Below are positions 1-9,116 of a stretch of 64,000 bases of DNA, one piece after another. The stretch covers positions 124,001-188,000 of the forward strand of contig JAUJOE010000002.1 in NCBI GenBank assembly GCA_030447805.1. The letters run 5' to 3'. Under the pieces are notes generated by a model. The model saw only the letters and a program-made list of their open reading frames with translations, did not search any database and was not told the origin of the DNA. How positions within the stretch are numbered: position 1 is the stretch's first letter; every line of letters starts with the position of its first letter. Origin of the DNA: Nocardioidaceae bacterium (lineage in GTDB: Bacteria; Actinomycetota; Actinomycetes; Propionibacteriales; Nocardioidaceae). The position numbers and the translations under genes were made by a program.

Positions 1-121
1 CGACCAGCCAACCAGTCCCACGCAACGGCGAATGGGGGCACCGGGCGCTCATCCGGTCGGGGTCCATGTTCGGGCCGTAGGCGGCATAGAGCGGCACGGC
101 ATGCAGGTTATCGTGGCTCGG

Positions 122-1516
122 GTGACTCGGGTGGTGATCATCGGCGGTGGTCCGGGGGGTTATGAAGCAGCCCTCGTGGGTGCCCAGCTCGGAGCCGAGG
201 TGACCGTCGTCGAACGCGACGGGCTGGGCGGTTCAGCTGTGCTCACCGACTGCGTGCCGTCAAAGACGCTGGTCGCGACCGCAGAGGTCATGACGTCGGT
301 GCAGGAGTCTGCCGAGCTCGGCGTGCGGCTCGCCGCGAGTAGTGATCCAGCGGCAACTGCTGCCTGCGTCGACCTGAAGGCGGTCAACGCGCGGGTGATG
401 TCGTTGGCTGCCTCCCAGTCGGCTGACATCGCGCGGCGGCTGGCGACGGAGGACGTGCGGGTGATCGAGGGTACGGGGCGGTTGGACGGCCCCGACACGG
501 TCGTCGCCATCGGCGCTGACGGCAGCGAAGAGCGGTTGCAGGCGGACGCCGTACTTCTCGCCACCGGCGCCTCTCCACGCGTCTTGGAGTCGTCGCCGCC
601 CGACGGGGAACGCATCTTGACGTGGGAACAGGTTTACGGCCTCGACGAGGTGCCGCGTCGCCTGATCGTCGTCGGGTCCGGTGTCACCGGCGCGGAGTTT
701 GCCAGCGCGTACACCGCGCTAGGTGTCGACGTCGTGCTGGTGAGCAGCCGGAACCGGGTGCTGCCGGGCGAGGACGCCGATGCGGCCACGGTCCTCGAGA
801 ACGTCTTGACCCGGCGCGGGATGACCGTGCTGAGCGAGTCCCGCGCCCAAGGGGTACGACGCGACGGTGACCTGGTGCGCGTGACGTTGACCGACGGACG
901 CGAGCTGGAAGGCTCGCACTGCCTGCTCGCAGTCGGCTCTGTGCCCAACACCACCGGGCTGGGCCTGGAAAGCGCCGGCGTCAGCCTCGGCCAGGACGGT
1001 TTCATCACTGTCGACCGGGTGTCGCGTACGTCGGCCAGGGGGGTCTACGCGGCTGGTGACTGCACCGGTGTGTTGATGCTCGCCTCGGTGGCCGCCATGC
1101 AGGGTCGGATCGCGATGTGGCACGCGCTCGGTGACGCGGTGACCCCCTTGGACTTGAAGTCCGTCTCGTCAAACGTGTTTACCGCTCCGGAGATCGCCAC
1201 AGTTGGCTGGAGCCAACATGCCATCGAAGCCGGCGAGATCGAGGCAGCGACGGTAGTGCTGCCGCTGGCCGGAAACGCGCGAGCCAAGATGCAAGGCGTT
1301 CATGACGGCTTCGTGAAGTTGTTCTGCCGGCCGGGCACTGGAATCGTCATTGGCGGAGTTGTCGTCGGACCACGGGCGAGTGAGCTCATCCACCCCGTGG
1401 CGTTAGCGGTGGCTGCCCGGCTCACCGTCGACGACCTTGCCCACGCGTTCACGGTCTATCCGTCGATTTCCGGGTCCGTCGCGGAGGCGGCGCGCAGGTT
1501 GCACACCCGCCGGTGA
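122..1516 (+). CDS. lpdA: LpdA-type NAD(P)H:quinone oxidoreductase (flavoprotein disulfide reductase family)
   Basis: Cytosolic two-dinucleotide-fold flavoprotein of about 464 residues. The FAD-binding GGGPGG lies at the N-terminus, the NAD(P)-binding GSGVTGAEF mid-protein, the second FAD motif VYAAGDC near residue 320, and a C-terminal dimerisation domain follows. The redox-active CxxxxC of true lipoamide dehydrogenases is absent: the segment reads GGSAVLTDCVPSK, keeping only the second cysteine. That is the pattern of M. tuberculosis LpdA (Rv3303c), which reduces quinones rather than lipoamide. GTG at 122 is preferred because it puts the FAD motif about 8 residues in; ATG at 101 is in frame but adds unneeded residues, and neither has a strong ribosome site. 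The gene stands alone and is followed by a hairpin element. Confidence 0.85.
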   Translation: MTRVVIIGGGPGGYEAALVGAQLGAEVTVVERDGLGGSAVLTDCVPSKTLVATAEVMTSVQESAELGVRLAASSDPAATAACVDLKAVNARVMSLAASQSADIARRLATEDVRVIEGTGRLDGPDTVVAIGADGSEERLQADAVLLATGASPRVLESSPPDGERILTWEQVYGLDEVPRRLIVVGSGVTGAEFASAYTALGVDVVLVSSRNRVLPGEDADAATVLENVLTRRGMTVLSESRAQGVRRDGDLVRVTLTDGRELEGSHCLLAVGSVPNTTGLGLESAGVSLGQDGFITVDRVSRTSARGVYAAGDCTGVLMLASVAAMQGRIAMWHALGDAVTPLDLKSVSSNVFTAPEIATVGWSQHAIEAGEIEAATVVLPLAGNARAKMQGVHDGFVKLFCRPGTGIVIGGVVVGPRASELIHPVALAVAARLTVDDLAHAFTVYPSISGSVAEAARRLHTRR

Positions 1517-1569
1517 TCCGTAGCCTCGCCCGCTCCCACGGACTGACTGACCTCACCCGCTCCCACGCT

Positions 1570-1628
1570 CGATTTGGCGCGTTGTGCAGGTGTTCCATGC
1601 CCTGGGTCATGCATACCGCGCCAAATCG
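1570..1628. repeat. Hairpin element A (12-bp arms, 35-nt interior)
   Basis: Perfect inverted repeat CGATTTGGCGCG (1570-1581) and CGCGCCAAATCG (1617-1628) enclosing exactly 35 nt. Inside the arms a 3x3 internal loop (ttg/tac) leads to a further 4-bp TGCA/TGCA pairing. It lies 54 nt after the lpdA stop. The same plan recurs at 17285-17341 and 40988-41037. It has no T-tract, so it is not a classical intrinsic terminator. Confidence 0.7.
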
Positions 1629-1639
1629 CTGCTGAGTAC

Positions 1640-1854
1640 CTGCTCGGGGGTCCGTTTAACGCCCGGGGTCGATTCCTTTAATTGAATTGCATTCGATGTA
1701 ATTACATGGGGGGATTCTAAGAATCCCTCACCCTGAGTGGCTATTACGTCGCATTTCTGGCAATAATCCTTCTCTGTTGTCACAGAATTCACATCCGTCC
1801 CACCCGTTCGTGACCGTGGAGAAGCCGCTTCTCCCGTCCGAGGAGTCAGATTCA
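1640..1854 (+). promoter_or_regulatory. AT-rich leader of the amidase gene with a 17-bp palindrome
   Basis: The rest of the gap before the amidase gene is conspicuously AT-rich between about 1660 and 1800 in an otherwise very GC-rich window, which marks it as promoter DNA. It contains the perfect palindrome GGGATTCTAAGAATCCC at 1711-1727, an operator-like site. A strong GAGGAG ribosome site (1838-1845 region) sits about 9 nt before the ATG at 1855. I see no convincing c-di-AMP riboswitch consensus, although such riboswitches are common before actinobacterial wall hydrolase genes. Confidence 0.45.
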
Positions 1855-3592
1855 ATGCCGGTACGCCACGAGCCGGAACCGCGCACGTGCCCGTGCCGGG
1901 TCACGCCCGTTGATCGCTGGAGTAGCCGTTCTCACCGCAGTCGCCGTCTGCACCCCCCGCACGGCGGCCGAGGCGCAGGTCGCCGCGGTTCCCGCCCCTG
2001 CGGGCACAGCGGCGCAGGCAGAACCGCATCCGGTGCCGCCTACGGTCACCGAGTTGGCTGTGCCTGCGGTGCAGGAGGAGGACCGCGGCAGCATCGTCGC
2101 CCGGCTGGAAGGCGAGAGATCCGGCAGCGCCGCGGCGGACGGCGCCACGCTGGCGGCTCATGTACGCAAGCCGCGGATGCACGGGTTCGCAATGGTCGGT
2201 GTGACGTGGGACGCCGGTTCCGCCGCTCCGGGCACGACGGTGAGCGTGCGCTCGCGCAGCCAGGGCACGTGGAGCGACTGGACCGCACTGGTCATCGACC
2301 CCGATGAGGGTCCTGCGCCGCGACAGGAGGACTCAGTCCGCGACGGCACAGCGCCGGCCTGGGTGGGTGCGGCCAACGGTCTCGAGGTGGCGGTGTACTC
2401 AGCCGACGGATCATCGCCGACCAGGTTGAGGGTCAACGCGATCGATCCCGGCACGTCGTCGTACGACGCGGTGACCACCATGAGCACCGCCACCCCGACC
2501 GGGCGGTCTGGCCCGGAAGCAGGGACGTTCCCGGGACTTCCGGACGTGATCGACCGCAGTGAGTGGGGCGTGGATCCCAGCCTTGGCGACCAATGCTGGA
2601 AGCCGCGGTTCGGCGACACCTTCAAGGCGGTGTTCGTGCACCACACGGCGGGGAGCAACAGCTACACCCAGTCGGAGTCTGCGGCGGTGGTGCGCGGCGT
2701 CTACGCGTACCACACCCAGTCGCGCGGCTGGTGCGACATCGGTTACAACTTCCTCGTCGACCGGTACGGGCAGATCTACGAGGGCCGCCGAGGTGGCATC
2801 CGGCCTCCGGTCCGCGGGTCGCATGCGGGTGACTACAACGTCGACACGACAGGCATCTCGTTGATGGGGGACTTCACCTCGCAGAATGCGACCCGGTCGA
2901 TGAAGCACTCGTTGGTGCAGCTGATTGCCTGGCGGATGGGGACGGCGTACCACGGGGCGTACGGCCGGCCCTTCATCTACGACAGGAGATTCTCCCGCAT
3001 CGCCGCCCACCGTGCCGCGATGTCGACATCGTGCCCGGGGGAGCAGGTGCACGCCTGGCTGCCGACGTTGCGTGAGCGGGTGGCGACCCGGCTCGGCGAC
3101 TACGAGTCGCAGATCGAGGCCCAGTGGCGCGCGCTGGGAGGCATCAAGAGCAGGCTCGGCGAGGTACGCCTCGGCGAGCAGGGCGAGAACGGCGGGCGTC
3201 ACACCAGCTTCGCGAACGGGCGGATGTACAGCAGCGACGCCGGGCTCAACACGCTGTACCGCAGTCCGATCCTGACCAAGTACCTCAGCGTCGGCGAGAC
3301 CGACGGGAAGCTCGGCTACCCCCACAGCAACCTGCGCTCGATCGTCGACCACACCGGGCTGTCGGCGGAGTTCGACGGCGGCCGCATCTTCTGGTCGAAA
3401 CCGACCGGCGCCACCACGCTGGTCCGCAGCGCGATCCTCAAGCGCTATATCGCTACCGGATCAGCTGCCGGTCCCCTCGGTTTCCCCACCGTGCCCGTGC
3501 ACCCGACCGAGACGGGTGCCCTCGCCCGGTTCCAGCACGGCACTATCGCCTGGGACGCCGGGCGGCACACGACGGTGGTGAGCTACTCATGA
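1855..3592 (+). CDS. Secreted N-acetylmuramoyl-L-alanine amidase (PGRP/amidase_2) with LGFP repeats
   Basis: Predicted to cut the amide bond between N-acetylmuramic acid and the stem peptide, outside the cell. After a hydrophobic signal segment (LIAGVAVLTAVAV) and a linker comes a PGRP domain beginning near VIDRSEWG. It shows likely zinc ligands in FVHHTAG and in the AHR...SCPG segment, and the conserved tyrosine in DIGYNFLVDRYG. Three LGFP-type wall-binding repeats follow. The downstream SpoIID gene overlaps by 4 nt (ATGA), so the two form an operon. The best start is ATG 1855 with its GAGGAG site, but that frame differs from the body, which is open only from a TTG at 1910. I infer a one-base indel between about 1860 and 1905; TTG 1910 is the alternative. 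Confidence 0.85.
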
Positions 3593-5313
3593 GGCCGTCG
3601 GCTTCTCGCCTCCGACCGCGGTCGGCCGCCACCGCGCTGCTCGCTGCCGCAGTAGTCGCGCCGTTGGTAGTGGTCGTCACGGCCGCGGGCGCGTCGGCTG
3701 ACCGTACGTACTACGTGCCCGTGACCAAGACGTGGACGATCAACGGTCGGGGCTACGGCCACGGCCGGGGGATGAGCCAGTACGGCGCTCAGGGCGCGGC
3801 GCTGCAAGGGCTCTCCTACGAGCAGATCCTCTCGTTCTACTACCCCGGCACCGCCTTCGCCCGCGCGAAGGGTCGGGTACGGGTGCTGATCAGCGCCGAC
3901 TGGAGCTCTGACCTGCAGGTCCGACCGGACCGTGGTCTGGGGGTGCGCGACCTGCGCGACGGGGCCAACTGGCGGCTGCCCGTGCGCGACCGCATCGACA
4001 GGTGGCGGCTGACGCCGGTTCCGGACGGCACGACCGCCGTGCAGTTCCACGACGGCTCCGGATGGCACCGCTGGGAGCCACCCGACGGTCGGACGACGTT
4101 CCAGAGCGACGGTGAGTTCTACGCGCGCGGGCCGTTGACGCTGCTCATCCCTGGCGGCAGTGATGTCGTGGGCAGGCGCTACCGCGGGGTCCTGCGCAGC
4201 GTGCGGCCCTACCCAGGCGCTGTGGCGCGCGACACGGTCAACCTGCTCCCGATGGACAAGTACGTGCAAGGCGTCCTCCCCTACGAGATGCCGGCCTCCT
4301 GGAAGACGCCGGCGCTGCGTTCGCAGGCCGTCGCCGCCCGGTCGTACGCCGCGTGGGAGCGGTCGCAGAACCCCGACCGCTACTACCAGATCTGTGACAC
4401 CACCGCCTGCCAGGTGTACGGCGGGGTGGGGGCTGAGGAGCGCACCACGAACCTGGCCGTCCAGGCGACCGCTCGGCGGATCCTCACCTACCAAGGTGAG
4501 CCGGCCTTCACCCAGTTCTCGGCATCGTCGGGCGGCTGGACGGCCGCCGGCAACACGGCGTACCTGCCGGCCAAGCGGGACCGGTATGACAACTACGCCG
4601 GGAACTCCGTGCACAGCTGGACGGTCAAGGTCGATGCCGGCTCGCTGGAGAGCGCCTATCCCGAGATCGGGCGGCTGATCGACGTCCGGATTACCCGCCG
4701 CGACGGTAACGGCGCCTGGAACGGGCGGGTCGGCCAGGTGGTGCTTGACGGCAGCTCGGGAACGGCGTACATGACCGGCGAGGACTTCAGATGGCACTTC
4801 GGGCTGCGTTCGACGTGGTTCAACATCGAGCCGACACCGATCATCGCCCGTTGGCGGAGCATCGGCGGCGCGAACTCGAGCGTGGGCACACCGGTGAGCG
4901 GTGAGTACGCGGTGGACAACGGTTCGGCGCAGAAGTTCACGCAGGGGCGGATCTTCTGGAGCCGCTACACCGGCGCCCGCGAGCTGATCGGTCCGATCCT
5001 GTCGGCCTACCGGCAGTGGGGTGGACCGGCGTCGAATCTCCGGTGGCCGCAGACCGGCGTGATGAAGGCACCTGATTACGGTCACAAGGCCAGGTTTGTT
5101 CGCGGGATGATCTACAGCACTCCACGCACCGGCGCGCACGTCTTGTACGGGCGCATCCTCGACCGCTGGTCGACGGCCGGGGCGGCGGACTCGTGGCTGG
5201 GTTACCCCACCACCGACGTCTACGAGATCAGCGGTGGCCTGCGCGCCCGGTTCGAGCACGGGATGATCAGCTGGGACCGGTCATCGGACAGCTACACGGT
5301 GACCCGCTACTAG
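3589..5313 (+). CDS. Secreted SpoIID/LytB-domain protein with LGFP repeats
   Basis: A 574-residue exported protein. A signal peptide (about residues 1-38, R-rich then [14 protein letters not shown]) is followed by [19 protein letters not shown], a hallmark of SpoIID/LytB proteins. The SpoIID core includes [16 protein letters not shown] and [10 protein letters not shown]. The family includes lytic transglycosylases acting on stripped glycan strands, so a partnership with the preceding amidase makes sense: the amidase removes stem peptides and this enzyme would act on the glycan. The C-terminal third holds LGFP repeats (for example [11 protein letters not shown]) like those of its neighbour. 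ATG 3589 overlaps the amidase stop. The stop meets the convergent accA stop within a shared CTAG. Confidence 0.85.
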   Translation: MRPSASRLRPRSAATALLAAAVVAPLVVVVTAAGASADRTYYVPVTKTWTINGRGYGHGRGMSQYGAQGAALQGLSYEQILSFYYPGTAFARAKGRVRVLISADWSSDLQVRPDRGLGVRDLRDGANWRLPVRDRIDRWRLTPVPDGTTAVQFHDGSGWHRWEPPDGRTTFQSDGEFYARGPLTLLIPGGSDVVGRRYRGVLRSVRPYPGAVARDTVNLLPMDKYVQGVLPYEMPASWKTPALRSQAVAARSYAAWERSQNPDRYYQICDTTACQVYGGVGAEERTTNLAVQATARRILTYQGEPAFTQFSASSGGWTAAGNTAYLPAKRDRYDNYAGNSVHSWTVKVDAGSLESAYPEIGRLIDVRITRRDGNGAWNGRVGQVVLDGSSGTAYMTGEDFRWHFGLRSTWFNIEPTPIIARWRSIGGANSSVGTPVSGEYAVDNGSAQKFTQGRIFWSRYTGARELIGPILSAYRQWGGPASNLRWPQTGVMKAPDYGHKARFVRGMIYSTPRTGAHVLYGRILDRWSTAGAADSWLGYPTTDVYEISGGLRARFEHGMISWDRSSDSYTVTRY

Positions 5314-7079
5314 TCCTTGATCTCGCACAGTACGGTGCCGCTGGTGACGGTGGCGCCGACCGCAGCCGAGAGGCCGGCGACCGTGCCGCTCTTGTGGGCG
5401 TTGATGGGCTGCTCCATCTTCATCGCCTCGAGGACCACGACGAGGTCGCCGGCAGCGACGACCTGACCGTCCTCGACGCCGAGCTTGACGATCGTGCCCT
5501 GCATCGGGGCGGTGAGAGAGTCCCCGCTCGCTGCCGCCGCTCCCGACTTCTTGGCCGCCGACCGTTTCTGCGGCTTCTTGGGGGTGCCTGCGGTCGACGA
5601 TGCCGACCGTGCGGTGAGTGCGGCAGGCAACGACACTTCCAGCCGCTTACCGCCCACCTCGACGGTGAGGACCTCCCGTTCGGCCGGCTCCGCGGCGGCG
5701 ACGTCGCCGGCGTACGGCTCGATCGTGTTGTCGAACTCGGTCTCGATCCAGCTCGTGTGGACGGCGAAGGCCTGCCCGTCGCCGATGTACGCCGGGTCGT
5801 CCACGACGCGACGATGGAACGGGATGACCGTCGGCATGCCGCCCACATCGAACTCGGCAAGCGCCCGGCGGGACCTGGCCAGCGCGACGTCGCGGTCGCG
5901 GCCGGTGACGATGAGCTTCGCGATCAGGGAGTCGAACGACCCGGGGATGGTTTCGCCCTCGTCGTAGCCGCCGTCCAGCCGTACGCCGGGGCCTGCCGGT
6001 GGGCGCCAGCGGGTCAGCGTGCCGGGTGCGGGCATGAAGGTGCGGCCGGCGTCCTCGGCGTTGATCCGGAACTCGATGGAGTGGCCGCTGACCGGCGGGT
6101 CGTCGTACCCCAGCTCCTCACCAGCGGCGATGCGGAACATCTCGCGCACCAGGTCAAGCCCCGTCACCTCCTCGGTGACCGGGTGCTCGACCTGCAGCCG
6201 GGTGTTGACCTCGAGGAACGAGATCGTGCCGTCCTGGCCGACCAGGAACTCACACGTTCCTGCGCCGACGTAACCGGCGGCTTTGAGGATCGCCTTGGAG
6301 GAGTCGTACAGGGTGGCGGTCTGCGTCTCCGACAGGAACGGCGCCGGCGCCTCCTCGACCAGCTTCTGATGCCGCCGCTGCAGCGAGCAGTCGCGGGTCG
6401 ACACGACGACCACGTTGCCGTGGGAGTCCGCGAGGCACTGGGTCTCGACGTGCCGCGGCCTGTCGAGGTAACGCTCGACGAAGCACTCGCCCCGCCCGAA
6501 GGCGGTCACCGCCTCGCGGACCGCCGACTCGTAGAGCTCGGTGATCTCCGCTTCATGCCGCGCCACCTTCAGGCCGCGCCCACCGCCGCCGAACGCCGCC
6601 TTGATCGCGATCGGAAGGCCGTGCTGCTTGGCGAACTGCACAACCTCGTCAGCGCCGTTGACGGGGTCTGGCGTGCCGGCCACCAGCGGCGCGCCAACCT
6701 GGTGGGCGATGTGCCGGGCCTGCACCTTGTCGCCGAGGGCGTCGATGGCAGCCGGTGGCGGACCGATCCAGACCAGGCCCGCGTCGATGACTGCGGCAGC
6801 AAAGGAGGAGTTCTCCGCCAAGAATCCGTAGCCCGGGTGGACCGCGTCGGCGCCGGAGCGCCGCGCCGCGTCCAGGACCTTCTCGACGGCCAGATAGGAG
6901 TCAGCCGGAGTCGACCCCTGCAGCGAGTAGGCCTCATCCGCCAGCCGCACGAACAAGGCGTCCCGGTCGGGGTCGGCGTACACCGCAACGCTGCCGATGC
7001 CAGCGTCCCGGCACGCGCGCACCACCCGTACGGCGATCTCGCCGCGGTTGGCGATCAGGACCTTGCTCAGCTCGGGCAC
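5310..7079 (-). CDS. accA: Acyl-CoA carboxylase alpha subunit (biotin carboxylase plus biotin carrier)
   Basis: A 589-residue AccA3-type protein. An N-terminal biotin carboxylase domain begins [15 protein letters not shown]; its ATP-grasp glycine-rich loop is [11 protein letters not shown] and the core motif is [17 protein letters not shown] proline/alanine-rich linker leads to a C-terminal biotin carrier domain with EAMKMEQ, the lysine near residue 554 being the biotinylation site. It carboxylates biotin with bicarbonate and ATP for the AccD beta subunit encoded at 12663-14239, supplying malonyl- or methylmalonyl-CoA. GTG 7079 is chosen because GAGGAG lies 6 nt upstream and the family N-terminus begins there. 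BirA (14265-15098) should biotinylate it. Confidence 0.95.
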   Translation of the reverse strand: MPELSKVLIANRGEIAVRVVRACRDAGIGSVAVYADPDRDALFVRLADEAYSLQGSTPADSYLAVEKVLDAARRSGADAVHPGYGFLAENSSFAAAVIDAGLVWIGPPPAAIDALGDKVQARHIAHQVGAPLVAGTPDPVNGADEVVQFAKQHGLPIAIKAAFGGGGRGLKVARHEAEITELYESAVREAVTAFGRGECFVERYLDRPRHVETQCLADSHGNVVVVSTRDCSLQRRHQKLVEEAPAPFLSETQTATLYDSSKAILKAAGYVGAGTCEFLVGQDGTISFLEVNTRLQVEHPVTEEVTGLDLVREMFRIAAGEELGYDDPPVSGHSIEFRINAEDAGRTFMPAPGTLTRWRPPAGPGVRLDGGYDEGETIPGSFDSLIAKLIVTGRDRDVALARSRRALAEFDVGGMPTVIPFHRRVVDDPAYIGDGQAFAVHTSWIETEFDNTIEPYAGDVAAAEPAEREVLTVEVGGKRLEVSLPAALTARSASSTAGTPKKPQKRSAAKKSGAAAASGDSLTAPMQGTIVKLGVEDGQVVAAGDLVVVLEAMKMEQPINAHKSGTVAGLSAAVGATVTSGTVLCEIKD

Positions 7080-7255
7080 TGGTGCTCCTCGGCGTGGCTG
7101 ACGGCGTACGAGCGGCAGTCTAGGGCGCACGCAGGGACTGGCGGCGCGTGCTGCGGCGGCGCAGCGGCGCGGGATCCACCAGCCGCTGCCGGTTTAGCTG
7201 GGCGCTACGGTGGCGACACCGACGTCGGCCCCAGCGGCTGAGAGAAAGGGCACCG

Positions 7256-8428
7256 ATGAGCTTTGAACTGTCCCGTGAGCACGAGGACTTCCGCAAGAGC
7301 GTCCGCGAGTTCGCGGCGGCCGAGATCGCCCCGCACGCAGCGCGGTGGGACAAGGAGCACACCTTCCCCGTGGAGACAGTGCGCCAGATGGGTGAGTTGG
7401 GCCTGTTCGGACTCACCGCTCCGGAGGAGTACGGCGGCGCCGGCGACTACGGCGACTTCACCAGCCTGTGTGTCGCGATCGAGGAGATCGGGCGCGTCGA
7501 CCAGTCGATGGGCATCACGCTGGAGGCCGCGGTCGGGCTGGGAATCAACCCGATCCTGACGTTCGGGACCGCCGAGCAGCGCGAGAAGTGGCTGCCCGAC
7601 CTGGTGGCGGGGACGGCGCTCGCCGGGTTCGGCCTGACCGAGCCGGGAGCTGGCTCGGACGCGGCCGCCACCAAGACCCGTGCGCAGCTGGTGGGGGACG
7701 AGTGGGTGATCGACGGAAGCAAGCAGTTCATCACGAACTCCGGATCGGAGATCACGTCGCTGGTGACCGTCACGGCTCGCACCGGTGAGCGCGAGGGCGG
7801 CAAGGCCGAGGTGTCGACGATCATCGTCCCGGCCGGGACACCGGGGTTCGTGGTGGAGAACGCCTACGACAAGCTCGGCTGGCACGCCAGCGACACGCAC
7901 CCGCTGAGCCTTACCGACGTACACGTGCCGGCGGACCACCTCCTCGGTGAGCGCGGCAGGGGGTACGGGCAGTTCCTCGCTACGCTCGACGACGGCCGAG
8001 TCGCCATCGCGGCGCTAGCCGTCGGATGCATCCAGGCCTGCCTCGAGATGTCGGTGCAGTACGCCGGGGAGCGGACGACGTTCAACGTGCCGATCGGCGC
8101 GAAGCAGGGGGTGGCGTTCCAGATCGCGGATCTGCAGGTGATGGCGGAGGCGGCCCGCTGCCTCACCTACAAGGCAGCGGCGCTGAAAGACGCCGGCCGG
8201 CCTAGGGATGCGTTCAAGCAGGCGGCGGCCGTGGCGAAGCTCTACTCGACCGAGGCTGCGGTGACCGCCACTCGGATCGCCACCCAGGTGTTCGGCGGCT
8301 ACGGCTTCATGGAGGAGTACCCGGTCGCGCGCTTCTACCGCGACGCGAAGGTGCTCGAGATCGGTGAGGGCACCTCCGAGGTGCAGCGGATCCTCATCGC
8401 CCGCAGCCTCGGCCTCCCGGTGGAGTGA
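7256..8428 (+). CDS. Acyl-CoA dehydrogenase
   Basis: A 390-residue FAD enzyme of usual family length, catalysing alpha,beta-dehydrogenation of acyl-CoA thioesters in fatty-acid or branched-chain degradation. Seen: the N-terminal helical domain, the FAD/substrate signature GFGLTEPGAGSDAAA, a second signature near FGGYGFMEEYPV, and the catalytic glutamate in EIGEGTSEVQ. ATG 7256 follows an AGAAAGGG site. It diverges from accA across 176 bp, so it may share a control region with the carboxylase. The specific substrate cannot be read from the sequence. Confidence 0.93.
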   Translation: MSFELSREHEDFRKSVREFAAAEIAPHAARWDKEHTFPVETVRQMGELGLFGLTAPEEYGGAGDYGDFTSLCVAIEEIGRVDQSMGITLEAAVGLGINPILTFGTAEQREKWLPDLVAGTALAGFGLTEPGAGSDAAATKTRAQLVGDEWVIDGSKQFITNSGSEITSLVTVTARTGEREGGKAEVSTIIVPAGTPGFVVENAYDKLGWHASDTHPLSLTDVHVPADHLLGERGRGYGQFLATLDDGRVAIAALAVGCIQACLEMSVQYAGERTTFNVPIGAKQGVAFQIADLQVMAEAARCLTYKAAALKDAGRPRDAFKQAAAVAKLYSTEAAVTATRIATQVFGGYGFMEEYPVARFYRDAKVLEIGEGTSEVQRILIARSLGLPVE

Positions 8429-8504
8429 CGTACGTTTTCCGACACGCGACGGCTAACGCACTGGTCTGAGGCTCCCCGCCGTACGTCTGCCGACACGCGG
8501 CGGC
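8429..8504. repeat. Two diverged 25-bp direct repeats after the dehydrogenase gene
   Basis: Copies at 8429-8453 and 8480-8504 match at about 22 of 25 positions and share the core CCGACACGCG. The first begins inside the dehydrogenase stop region, and the pair fills most of the gap before the convergent maf gene. Two copies with a 26-bp spacer is not a CRISPR array. Confidence 0.6.
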
Positions 8505-8522
8505 AGAGGTATCGGTGCGCTA

Positions 8523-9116
8523 TCAGTCGCGCCAAAGCGACGTCCACGGCACACCCAGTTGCGCGGTCAGCGTGCGCAGCAGCGGCAGGGAGATGCCGAG
8601 GACGTTGGAGTGGTCGCCCTCGATGGCGGTGACGAACGCGCCGCCGTACCCCTCGATCGTGAACGCGCCCGCGACGTGCAGTGGCTCGCCGGTCGCGACG
8701 TACGCGTCGATCTCCTCGTCGGACACGTCGGCGAAGTGCACCGTGGTGTGCGCGGCAGCGCTCACCTGACGCTGAGCCGCGACATCGACGACGCAGTGGC
8801 CGGTGACCAGGACGCCCGACCTTCCGCGCATCTGGTTCCACCGCGCCACCGCGGCTTCTGCGGTTCCGGGCTTGCCCAGTGCTTGCCCGTCCAGAACGAG
8901 TAACGAGTCGCACCCGATCACGAGCCCGTCCGGCACCTGCGTTGTCGTCGCGACCGCCTGGGCTTTCGCCGTCGCCAGCATCACCGCCAGCTCGGCTGGT
9001 GACTCGGCCGTGAATGCCGACTCGTCGACACCGGACACGACAACCTCGGGAGTGATCCCAGCCTGTTGCAGGATCTTGCGCCGGATCGGCGACGCCGACG
9101 CCAAGATGACCTTCAC
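8523..9116 (-). CDS. maf: Maf family nucleotide pyrophosphatase
   Basis: A 197-residue cytosolic house-cleaning enzyme that hydrolyses non-canonical or modified nucleoside triphosphates. Family features: N-terminal LASASPIRRKIL (SxSxRR loop), GCDSLLVLDGQALGKP with its metal-binding aspartate, and a C-terminal ITGxGS-like region reading IEGYGGAFV. In M. tuberculosis maf also sits near accE. Its ATG overlaps the stop of the upstream DUF885 gene by 4 nt, so the two are co-transcribed. Confidence 0.9.
   Translation of the reverse strand: MKVILASASPIRRKILQQAGITPEVVVSGVDESAFTAESPAELAVMLATAKAQAVATTTQVPDGLVIGCDSLLVLDGQALGKPGTAEAAVARWNQMRGRSGVLVTGHCVVDVAAQRQVSAAAHTTVHFADVSDEEIDAYVATGEPLHVAGAFTIEGYGGAFVTAIEGDHSNVLGISLPLLRTLTAQLGVPWTSLWRD

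Noticed and set aside
160-615. Long minus-strand reading frame within lpdA, and many similar ones opposite or out of frame with known genes
   Set aside because: Typical high-GC shadow frames; the plus-strand protein is a clear family member and the shadow shows only biased composition.
1640-1800. c-di-AMP (ydaO) riboswitch before the amidase
   Set aside because: Gene type and position would fit, but I could not match the conserved core of the motif.
2411-3352. 313-codon minus frame opposite the amidase gene
   Set aside because: Low-complexity arginine/valine/alanine composition and fully overlaps a well-supported gene.
3124-3588. In-frame 5' extension of the SpoIID gene
   Set aside because: It overlaps the amidase LGFP region, encodes compositionally odd sequence, and the signal peptide begins at ATG 3589.
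8429-8504. Possible CRISPR fragment
   Set aside because: Only two diverged copies with a 26-bp spacer and no cas genes in the window.
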